In this document: positions 1 through 5,259 of the stretch, piece after piece | Position numbering within the stretch: the stretch's first letter is position 1 | Layout: each line of letters begins with the position of its first letter | Assembly: GCA_031274115.1 (NCBI GenBank) | Contig: JAISQP010000168.1 | Coordinates: 1 to 5,389, forward strand | Reading direction: 5' to 3' | DNA: 5,389 bases | Origin: Synergistaceae bacterium | GTDB lineage: Bacteria > Synergistota > Synergistia > Synergistales > Synergistaceae | Position numbers and translations under genes: made by a program | The notes under the pieces: generated by a model | What the model was told of the DNA's origin: nothing | Seen by the model: only the letters and a program-made list of their open reading frames with translations | Database searches by the model: none

Positions 1-22
1 GCCGCGAGTGCGCCAATAGCAG

Positions 23-51
23 TTGCAAAATTTTCGTTTTGCGTTTTCAAT
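23..51 (+). promoter_or_regulatory. weak sigma-70-like promoter candidate upstream of slt
   Basis: TTGCAA (23-28) and TTCAAT (46-51) are separated by 17 bases. Each matches four of six consensus positions, and they lie 37 bases upstream of the slt start. The local AT-richness makes chance matches likely. The -35 box overlaps the small inverted repeat at 25-42, so the two readings compete. Confidence 0.2.
25..42. repeat. AT-rich inverted repeat GCAAAA/TTTTGC, possible hairpin
   Basis: GCAAAA (25-30) and TTTTGC (37-42) are perfect inverted arms around a six-base loop. GTTTT follows directly. This could be a weak intrinsic terminator for a gene left of the window or simply AT-rich leader sequence. 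The stem has only two G-C pairs, so terminator strength would be poor. Confidence 0.25.
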
Positions 52-87
52 GTACCTCGTACCTCTCGGAAAGGTTGGTCGATAAAC

Positions 88-2160
88 ATGTGTTGCATAA
101 TAATTAAATTTTTCCAAAACGCAAGGCGCATACGGCGGTATGATAATAGTGTAATTTTTTATATCGCATTCGTCCTGGTTCTCGCTCTCTCTGCGGGGAG
201 TGCAGACGCCGGGGAGTTGAGCGCTGTGCAAAGGGCCTTCTGGAGCAGAAACTGGGGCGCCGTCGAGTCGCTTTACGCTGCGGACCCATTGTCCGGGGAC
301 ATGGCGCCTCTCTCGGCGCAAGACCGCTCGCTTTACCTGAACGCGCTCTGGTTACAGGGGAAGTATTCGGAGGGGGTGGCGATTCTGGAGAGCATGAAAC
401 TGAACGAAAACGAAGCTGAAAACTTTCCTCCCGATCTGGCGCCGTACGCCTCGATGCTCATGGTTCTCGGTCAGGAGCGCATAGGCAGAAAGGAGGAGGC
501 TTACGAGAACGGCAAGGTTCTCTGGGCCGCCGCTCCGGAGTCCCTTAAGTATTATCTGGCTTTCGCGCTTGGAAGGCTCTCGCGGGATCTCTCTCTGCCC
601 GATGAATCCCTGGAGTGGTTCAGGAGGATGCTCGAGCTGTCCCCGGACAAAAAACGAAGACTTCAGGCTCTCACGCAGATGATAGCGCTGCCAGGGGTGA
701 GCGCGGACGAGGGCGCCGCGCTTTTGATCGACTCCCAGTCAAACGCGGCGGCGCTCGCTTTTTGCGCGGCTCTTCCGAAGGGAAGTTCGGCAAGAGCTGA
801 GTACGCGCTTGGTTACAACGACTACATCAATAAAAAGTACGATTCCGCCGCCGCTCGCTTCGAACTCGCGTCGCGGGACGCTTACTGCGGCGAGGCCGCC
901 CGTTACTACCTGGCCTACTCCGCGTACAGAACGAATAAGAACGCGCTCGCGTTCTCTCTCTGGTCCGAGATAGCCCTGGCCGAGAACGAGTATCCCCAGC
1001 GATCCGTACAGCGTCTCGCGTCTTTAGCGCGGCGCGGCATGACCAAGGATGTGATCAGGACTCTTCAAAGCGTCGCGGAGGCGAGAGACGACTACCCGGA
1101 CGTTGCGGCTGACGCTCTGGTCGTCATAATCGGCCTCGACCAGGGCGGCGCGTCGGAGGAGGCGGCAAGGCTGCTTTACTCAAAGCACGGCGCGTCGAAT
1201 CAAGCCGCGGCTTCGCGTTGGGAGAAGGGCTGGAAGGCGTGGAAGGCGAAAAATTACAGGACGGCTCAAGAACAGTGGGCAGCCGGTTTTTCCCCCGAGA
1301 TAAAAAACAGGGAGCTTGGGTCGAGGCTGCTCTACTGGCAGGCGAGGGCTCTCGAGAAGCTGAATAGCCCCAAAGCCGCGGCGCGAGTCAGGCAGAAGCT
1401 CGTCGATCTGTACCCGGCGGAGTACCACACGTTTCTCGTGAGCCCGGACGGGGGCGTGAAGAGCGGAGACGCGCCAGCGAGCTATGACAGGGGAAGCCGC
1501 CTGGAGGAGTGGGGGTTCGTCACATACGCGAGGCTTGCCGCCGAAGCCGATTCGGGAAAAAACGGAGCGCCGGACGTACCTTCGCTCTACAGCGCGACCA
1601 GGCTGGCCCTTTGGGAGGGGGATTTCTCATCGGCCATGAGGATCTTCGCCGTTCTTCAGAGGGCTGTTCCGGCGAGCGAGTACGCGCTGGAGGGATTAAT
1701 GAGGTATCATTTCCCGAGGGCTTTCGAGAGGGAAGTGCTTGCCGCCTCTGAAAAAACCGGCGTAGAGCCTGCCGTTATATGGGGAGTGATGCGGCAGGAG
1801 AGTTTGTTCGAGCCGGACGTTATCAGTTCCGCCGGGGCTTACGGCCTCATGCAGCTCATGCCGGCTACGGGACGCCAGGAAGCGCGCAAGATGAAGCTCG
1901 ACGAGAACGCCTACAGACGAACGGCGGAGAACGTGCTTCTAGGAGCGAACCACCTTGTCGGACTCTTCGCCAGGTTCGGGGACGCGCCTCGCTCGCTCGC
2001 CGCGTACAATGCGGGGGGAAGCCCAGTGACGAGATGGAGCCGCGAGCCGATAACGGATATGCCGGAGTGGATCGAGGACATCGCTTACTCCGAGACCAGG
2101 GGCTACGTGAAAGCCGTCCTTCGGAACATAGAGGCGTATAGGCTGTTGTATCGAAAATAA
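88..2160 (+). CDS. slt: soluble lytic murein transglycosylase, Slt family, with signal peptide
   Basis: This enzyme cleaves the MurNAc-GlcNAc bond of peptidoglycan and forms 1,6-anhydroMurNAc ends, acting in the periplasm during wall turnover. The 690 residues are close to the size of E. coli Slt70. Residues 1-41 form a signal peptide: a basic patch (RRIRR, 13-17), a hydrophobic core (about 22-36) and an ADA|GE cleavage site after A41. Residues about 45-545 are rich in Ala and helical repeat pairs, like the superhelical U/L domains of Slt70. Residues about 548-690 are the lysozyme-like SLT domain: MRQES with catalytic Glu571, GAYGLMQLMPATG (583-595), AAYNAGG (638-644) and the family's ETRGYVKAVLRN close (669-680). 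ATG 88 is the only ATG/GTG/TTG in frame before the signal peptide, and GGAAAGG (68-74) lies 13 bases upstream, which is long. The first 12 residues (starting MCCIIIKFF) are unusual for a signal peptide and come from AT-rich DNA, so the exact start is less sure than the function. It is probably the first gene of a unit with ybaK and lspA. Confidence 0.92.
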   Translation: MCCIIIKFFQNARRIRRYDNSVIFYIAFVLVLALSAGSADAGELSAVQRAFWSRNWGAVESLYAADPLSGDMAPLSAQDRSLYLNALWLQGKYSEGVAILESMKLNENEAENFPPDLAPYASMLMVLGQERIGRKEEAYENGKVLWAAAPESLKYYLAFALGRLSRDLSLPDESLEWFRRMLELSPDKKRRLQALTQMIALPGVSADEGAALLIDSQSNAAALAFCAALPKGSSARAEYALGYNDYINKKYDSAAARFELASRDAYCGEAARYYLAYSAYRTNKNALAFSLWSEIALAENEYPQRSVQRLASLARRGMTKDVIRTLQSVAEARDDYPDVAADALVVIIGLDQGGASEEAARLLYSKHGASNQAAASRWEKGWKAWKAKNYRTAQEQWAAGFSPEIKNRELGSRLLYWQARALEKLNSPKAAARVRQKLVDLYPAEYHTFLVSPDGGVKSGDAPASYDRGSRLEEWGFVTYARLAAEADSGKNGAPDVPSLYSATRLALWEGDFSSAMRIFAVLQRAVPASEYALEGLMRYHFPRAFEREVLAASEKTGVEPAVIWGVMRQESLFEPDVISSAGAYGLMQLMPATGRQEARKMKLDENAYRRTAENVLLGANHLVGLFARFGDAPRSLAAYNAGGSPVTRWSREPITDMPEWIEDIAYSETRGYVKAVLRNIEAYRLLYRK

Positions 2161-2186
2161 ATTCACGAAGAAGGAGTTTTGAGGAG

Positions 2187-2678
2187 ATGGATCTGTCGCT
2201 TATAACCGACCCTGTCGAGCGGGTGAGAATGTACCTGAAAAGCGTTTCCTGCGACGCGCCGATAATCCTCGCGAAGGAGACGATTTTCACTGTGGAGGAC
2301 GCGTCAAGGGCAGTCGGCGCCCCTCCGGAGGAAATTTTAAAGAGTATGCTCTTTTCCGCGCAGACTGATGAAAAGGAGTGGGTTCTCGCTCTGATGTCCG
2401 GGGCGAACAGGGTCAGCGACAAAAAGATCAAGAGGATTCTCGGCGTCCGCGGCGTCCGCATGGGAACGGCGGAAGCGATACGAAGCTTCTCGCTCTTCGA
2501 ACCGGGCGGCGTGCCGCCGGTCGGCTATCCCGTTCAACCAAGGACGCTCATAGACGAGGACCTCTTCAAATACCCCGTCGTCTGGTCCGCGGCCGGAAGC
2601 GACCACGCCTTCTTCCCGATCTCGCCGGACGAGCTGCAGAGGATAACCTCCGGCGAGACGGCGGATATAAAAAAATAA
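2187..2678 (+). CDS. ybaK: YbaK/EbsC-family aminoacyl-tRNA deacylase
   Basis: Members of this cytoplasmic family hydrolyse mischarged aminoacyl-tRNA in trans, typically Cys-tRNA(Pro) or Ala-tRNA(Pro), and back up synthetase proofreading. The 163 residues are the usual length of a free-standing editing domain. Visible family signatures are EILKSMLF (49-56) with the conserved Lys52, the MSGANRVSDKKIKRILG stretch (70-86), the GGVPPVGY loop (107-114), and the DEDLF then SAAGS segment (123-138) followed by FPISPDEL. The start is well supported: AAGGAG (2171-2176) sits ten bases before the ATG, and a second purine tract, GAGGAG, touches it. The gene lies 26 bases after slt and 29 before lspA, which suggests cotranscription. 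I cannot tell its amino-acid specificity (Cys, Ala or other) from sequence. No frameshift or missing segment is visible. Confidence 0.9.
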   Translation: MDLSLITDPVERVRMYLKSVSCDAPIILAKETIFTVEDASRAVGAPPEEILKSMLFSAQTDEKEWVLALMSGANRVSDKKIKRILGVRGVRMGTAEAIRSFSLFEPGGVPPVGYPVQPRTLIDEDLFKYPVVWSAAGSDHAFFPISPDELQRITSGETADIKK

Positions 2679-2707
2679 ACACCCGCATCCCAAAATCGCT
2701 GAGAGCG

Positions 2708-3118
2708 ATGAACGAAAGATATTCTGGCGTTTTAATTTTCATATCCGCGACGGCAGCGGACAGAGCGACGAAATATCTCGCGTTATCGGGGTATGAGCCG
2801 TTCGCGCGTAATCTACACTTGAATTTCGGCATATCTTTCTCTCTGCTTGAAAGGCATGCGACACTCGGCTTGTTCGCTGCGCTAGCGGGCGCTGTGCTGC
2901 TTGGCTGCATTTGCGTAAAGAGCGCCGCGTTCAGATCCGCGCCCGGAATCCCGCTGCTATGGGCCGGCGCGGTATCCAACCTGATTGACAGGGTTTTCTA
3001 CGGATACGTCATAGATTGGATTCACGTCGCGTTATTCATAAACCTTGCCGATATCTGGCTCTGCCTTGGCGGCCTGCAGCTCCTCAGATTTTCTCTCTCC
3101 TTCAGCTCCGAGAAATAG
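2708..3118 (+). CDS. lspA: lipoprotein signal peptidase (signal peptidase II), short form
   Basis: LspA is an inner-membrane aspartyl protease that removes the signal peptide of diacylglyceryl-modified prolipoproteins. Family motifs appear in order: AADRATK (16-22, usually DQxTK), LNFGISFSLL (38-47, the NxGxxFS motif), NLIDR (91-95), VIDW (101-104) and NLAD (112-115). The family's catalytic aspartate pair is expected at Asp103 and Asp115. Four hydrophobic segments, about 8-25, 52-70, 79-97 and 106-127, match the four-helix topology. At 136 residues it is shorter than the usual 150-170, and the stretch between the two catalytic motifs is compact. The frame stays open upstream through ybaK, but ATG 2708 is the only normal start after the ybaK stop, and it places the first helix correctly. 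Its ribosome-binding site is poor (GAGAG two bases before the ATG), so translational coupling to ybaK is plausible. The stop lies five bases from the convergent cca stop. Confidence 0.87.
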   Translation: MNERYSGVLIFISATAADRATKYLALSGYEPFARNLHLNFGISFSLLERHATLGLFAALAGAVLLGCICVKSAAFRSAPGIPLLWAGAVSNLIDRVFYGYVIDWIHVALFINLADIWLCLGGLQLLRFSLSFSSEK

Positions 3119-3123
3119 CCGGG

Positions 3124-4335
3124 TCACTTGATTTGGTATCGGAATAACAAGGCGGAAACGGCCGCGGCCCTGCGCGCCTTAAGCCATTCGCCAACCTCCG
3201 CCCCCTTCAGTTCGGGCGGAGCGTCGGAGGCTTTAACGGACGCGATCGCGTCCCGAAAGACTCGGTGATTTTTCAGGAACTCGGGCAAGCGCAGCCCCGC
3301 TGAGAGCATTACGGCCGTGAAGCCCTCCGCTCCGAGCGGAGAGTGGTTCAGACGCTCCAGAAAGCCGGCTGTCTCCTCCGGGCTTTTGTAATTCGCGGCG
3401 GGCGTCGTCTCGCGCATAGCGAAGAGAGCGCATTTCATCCAGAGCCTTGGAAGCCTGGACGTCGCGTTCCACGCCATGAGCGCGCTCAGCGCTCTCTCAT
3501 GGCGTTCGGAGGGAAGAGCCGGCCCGTCTCGCGCGGTTTGTCCGCAGAGCGCGTTCGCCAGCGCCGCGAAGCGGGCGCCGGTCATCTCCGTGAGGTCCGC
3601 GGCTTTGTCGAGCGCCTCCATACACCGCGCGTAAATATCCTCCGACGCCGCCGCTAACGCGTAAAGTTGAGGAAACGCGACATCGAGGACGCCGGCGTCG
3701 AGCAAGCTCGTGAAAAAAATAGACGGTTTTGCGCAATCGAGCGCCAGGGCAAGTTCCTTTATAAACCTCTCCCTCGGCTCGCCGCGCAGTTCCTCGCGGC
3801 AGGCCCGCATCATGCCTACGGTGTCGGGTTCTATCCGAAAACCGAACTGAGCGGCCTGGCGCGCCGCTCTGAGCGCCCGGACCGGGTCGTCGGCGAAACG
3901 CCCCGACACCGCCCTTATCACTCTGTCTCGGATATCCCCCGCGCCTCCGTACGGGTCTATCAGCTCACCCGTCAGGAGGTCGACCGCCATTGCGTTGACA
4001 GTCGCGTCCCTGCGAAAGAGATCCTCCTCCACGGTCGTAAGCGGCGAAAAGGAGATATCAAAACCCCGATGGCCGCCCGCGCTCTTTGCTTCGCTCCTCG
4101 CGAAGGCGACTTCGCGCCTTTCGCCGTCTATCTCCGCGAGGTACACGGGGAATTTCCCGCCAACCTTAAACGCGTCGGGGAACATGGCGCGGAACACGCA
4201 CTCCGCAACGCCCGTCACGAGATAATCCTTATCACGCGGCGCAACGCCCATGACCCGGTCTCTCACCCATCCCCCGACGATAAAAGCCCTTCCTCCGGCG
4301 CCGTCTACCCTCTCAACGAATTCAGCTTCCTTCAT
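3124..4335 (-). CDS. cca: CCA-adding tRNA nucleotidyltransferase, class II, E. coli Cca-like, HD motif lost
   Basis: This enzyme adds or repairs the 3' CCA of tRNA using CTP and ATP. In the 403-residue product the class II nucleotidyltransferase motifs are in order: GGWVRD (21-26), RDKDY with metal-binding Asp35 and Asp37, FARSEAKSAGGHRGF (78-92), RRDATVNAMA (108-117), DPYGGAGDIRDR (127-138), DDPVRALRAAR (149-159) and ERFIKE (189-194). The FARxE segment, the total length and a C-terminal KGAEVGEWLKARRAAAVSA stretch all resemble E. coli Cca, which ends in an HD phosphohydrolase domain. Here the expected HD core near residues 254-264 reads ARFAALANALC, with no His-Asp pair, so phosphatase or phosphodiesterase activity is unlikely. 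Poly(A) polymerase is the main alternative from the same superfamily, but the length and FARxE region favour Cca. The start has GCGGGG 12 bases upstream (+ strand 4348-4353), and no nearer start precedes motif A. Divergent from the hydrolase gene, convergent with lspA. Confidence 0.9.
   Translation of the reverse strand: MKEAEFVERVDGAGGRAFIVGGWVRDRVMGVAPRDKDYLVTGVAECVFRAMFPDAFKVGGKFPVYLAEIDGERREVAFARSEAKSAGGHRGFDISFSPLTTVEEDLFRRDATVNAMAVDLLTGELIDPYGGAGDIRDRVIRAVSGRFADDPVRALRAARQAAQFGFRIEPDTVGMMRACREELRGEPRERFIKELALALDCAKPSIFFTSLLDAGVLDVAFPQLYALAAASEDIYARCMEALDKAADLTEMTGARFAALANALCGQTARDGPALPSERHERALSALMAWNATSRLPRLWMKCALFAMRETTPAANYKSPEETAGFLERLNHSPLGAEGFTAVMLSAGLRLPEFLKNHRVFRDAIASVKASDAPPELKGAEVGEWLKARRAAAVSALLFRYQIK
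3196..3221. repeat. 8-bp GC-rich inverted repeat inside the cca 3' end
   Basis: CTCCGCCC (3196-3203) and GGGCGGAG (3214-3221) form a perfect eight-base stem around a ten-base loop. It begins 77 bases after the lspA stop, in DNA that encodes the Cca C-terminus on the other strand. No T-tract follows, so it is not a standard intrinsic terminator. It could stabilise or end the slt-ybaK-lspA transcript, or be a by-product of GC-rich coding. Confidence 0.35.
3325..3341. repeat. near-perfect palindrome in cca, CTCCGCTC/GAGCGGAG
   Basis: CTCCGCTC (3325-3332) and GAGCGGAG (3334-3341) mirror each other around one base. As RNA this would fold as a six-base stem with a five-base loop. It shares CTCCGC/GCGGAG arms with the inverted repeat at 3196-3221, about 120 bases away. 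It lies inside cca coding sequence around the codons for SPLGAEG (332-338). A function is not shown. Confidence 0.3.
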
Positions 4336-4350
4336 CCCGTTATATTACCC

Positions 4351-4369
4351 CGCTTTCAGGGAAAAAGCG
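4351..4369. repeat. inverted repeat CGCTTT/AAAGCG upstream of cca
   Basis: CGCTTT (4351-4356) and AAAGCG (4364-4369) are perfect six-base arms around a seven-base spacer, 16-34 bases upstream of the cca start. On the cca strand, TAATAT (4347-4342) lies between this repeat and the ATG and could be a -10 box. I see no good -35 box for it, and it would leave a leader of only a few bases. A small operator or a leader hairpin are both possible. Confidence 0.3.
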
Positions 4370-4387
4370 CGCAGCCTTCGAAATAAT

Positions 4388-4450
4388 GCGCTCGTCGGAT
4401 ATACATGAATTTTCAGCTTTACGAATTCGATCAGCGCTCGTAGAATATCC
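4388..4450. repeat. imperfect 17-bp direct repeat in the divergent spacer
   Basis: GCGCTCGTCGGATATAC (4388-4404) and GCGCTCGTAGAATATCC (4434-4450) agree at 14 of 17 positions, with the first eight identical. The copies are 46 bases apart, start to start. The second covers the -10 box of the promoter candidate for the hydrolase gene, and the first lies upstream of its -35 box. This is the layout expected of paired binding sites for a repressor, but no regulator gene is in the window. Confidence 0.35.
4418..4446 (+). promoter_or_regulatory. sigma-70-like promoter candidate for the MBL-fold hydrolase gene
   Basis: TTTACG (4418-4423, four of six matches) and TAGAAT (4441-4446, five of six) have the ideal 17-base spacing. 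Transcription would begin near 4453 and leave a leader of about 30 bases that contains the GAGGG ribosome-binding site at 4468-4472. It is the best promoter-like pair I found in the window and lies between divergent genes, where one is expected. Confidence 0.45.
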
Positions 4451-4467
4451 TCAATAACATGTACTAA

Positions 4468-4472
4468 GAGGG
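4468..4472 (+). promoter_or_regulatory. ribosome-binding site supporting the TTG start at 4483
   Basis: GAGGG lies ten bases before TTG 4483. The competing ATG codons at 4516 and 4519 have only a GGGGG run (4511-4515) that touches the first and is three bases from the second. Spacing therefore favours TTG, although the first 22 residues are not part of the conserved hydrolase fold. Confidence 0.4.
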
Positions 4473-4482
4473 AAAGATTTTC

Positions 4483-5259
4483 TTGATTGCTGAGAAGTTG
4501 ATCTATCTGTGGGGGATGATGACGTTGAATGACCGCGGCAAAAACAGTGAGATCCTGGTGCTCGCCGTTAATTTCGAGAACGATGACGGAGAGGAGGACT
4601 TCATATACCCGGTAATAATAGTGGACGGGCGAGAGAAGATCCTTATCGACTGCGGTTATCCGGGTTTCCTGCCAAAGCTCGAACAGGCGGCGATTGCGGC
4701 CGGCGCCCCGCTTGAAGAGGTAACTGCCGTAATAATAACGCATCATGACTACGACCACTGCGGCGCCTTGTGGGAGCTGTGCGAGAAGTACCCCAATATT
4801 CGAGTGATGGCCTCTGAACTTGAGGCGCCTTACATCAGCGGAGAGAAAAAATCCCCCAGGCTCGAACAAGCCGAGGCTGTCTTCAAGACGTCAAGGGGCG
4901 AACGAAAGGCGTCGGCGAAAAAAATTTCCAACAAGCTCAAAACAGTGAAACCGGTCCTTGTTGACGTCAAGCTCAAGAATGATGACGCGTTCTCGTGGTG
5001 CGGCGGCGTCAGAATTGTCGCGTCGCCCGGACACACGTCGGGACATATTTCGGTGTACGTGCGCCGTCACAAGACGATGATAACCGGCGACGCCCTGGTG
5101 CTCTCCGACGGCAAGTTACGGGTCGCTAACCTGAACTACGCTGTCGACCCCGACGAGGCGAAAGCCTCAGCGAAAAAGCTAGAGGCTTTCGATATAAAGT
5201 GGTTCATCTGCTATCATGGCGGAGTCGTCGAAGTTGGTACATCCTCGTCAGATCTCTAG
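4483..5259 (+). CDS. metallo-beta-lactamase-fold hydrolase, substrate unknown
   Basis: This is a cytoplasmic MBL-fold metallohydrolase of 258 residues with no signal peptide and no membrane segment. The fold's markers are in order: ILIDCGYPG (53-61), THHDYDHCGAL (86-96), SPGHTSGH (181-188) with His184, TGDALV (201-206) with Asp203, and CYHGG (243-247) with His245. The metal motif reads HHDYDH, so the third position of the usual HxHxDH is Asp89 instead of His. His87, Asp91 and His92 remain. Some MBL subfamilies carry this form, so it need not mean loss of activity. Substrates in this superfamily include thioesters, lactones, nucleic acids and beta-lactams, and nothing here singles one out. TTG 4483 is taken as start because of GAGGG ten bases upstream, but ATG 4516 or 4519 would also keep the whole fold, which begins near residue 23. 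The protein ends only 13 residues after His245 with a low-complexity GTSSSDL tail, slightly short for what I would expect. It stands alone with its own promoter candidate, divergent from cca. Confidence 0.88.
   Translation: MIAEKLIYLWGMMTLNDRGKNSEILVLAVNFENDDGEEDFIYPVIIVDGREKILIDCGYPGFLPKLEQAAIAAGAPLEEVTAVIITHHDYDHCGALWELCEKYPNIRVMASELEAPYISGEKKSPRLEQAEAVFKTSRGERKASAKKISNKLKTVKPVLVDVKLKNDDAFSWCGGVRIVASPGHTSGHISVYVRRHKTMITGDALVLSDGKLRVANLNYAVDPDEAKASAKKLEAFDIKWFICYHGGVVEVGTSSSDL

Noticed and set aside
1..107. Open frames entering from the left edge (one in frame with slt, one ending at 107)
   Set aside because: Both are about 30 codons, show no recognisable protein motif and lie in AT-rich leader DNA. 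No start codon is visible in the slt frame before position 88.
2442..2459. Tandem GGCGTCCGC duplication in ybaK
   Set aside because: It encodes GVRGVR at the point where the family has a segment of the same length, so it looks like codon coincidence and not an insertion.
1865..2461. 198-codon frame on the - strand across the slt/ybaK junction
   Set aside because: It is antisense to two strongly supported genes, and its translation is Arg/Ser-rich without motifs, as expected of a shadow frame.
2378..2707. Upstream extension of the lspA frame through ybaK
   Set aside because: The translation is Arg/Gly-rich and unlike LspA. The first membrane helix follows ATG 2708 directly, so the extension is chance openness.
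3667..4386. 239-codon + strand frame opposite cca
   Set aside because: It overlaps the whole conserved catalytic half of Cca, and its own product has no recognisable domain.
4345..4869. 174-codon - strand frame across the divergent spacer and start of the hydrolase gene
   Set aside because: It runs opposite the metal-binding region of the hydrolase and has no motif or ribosome-binding site that I can support.
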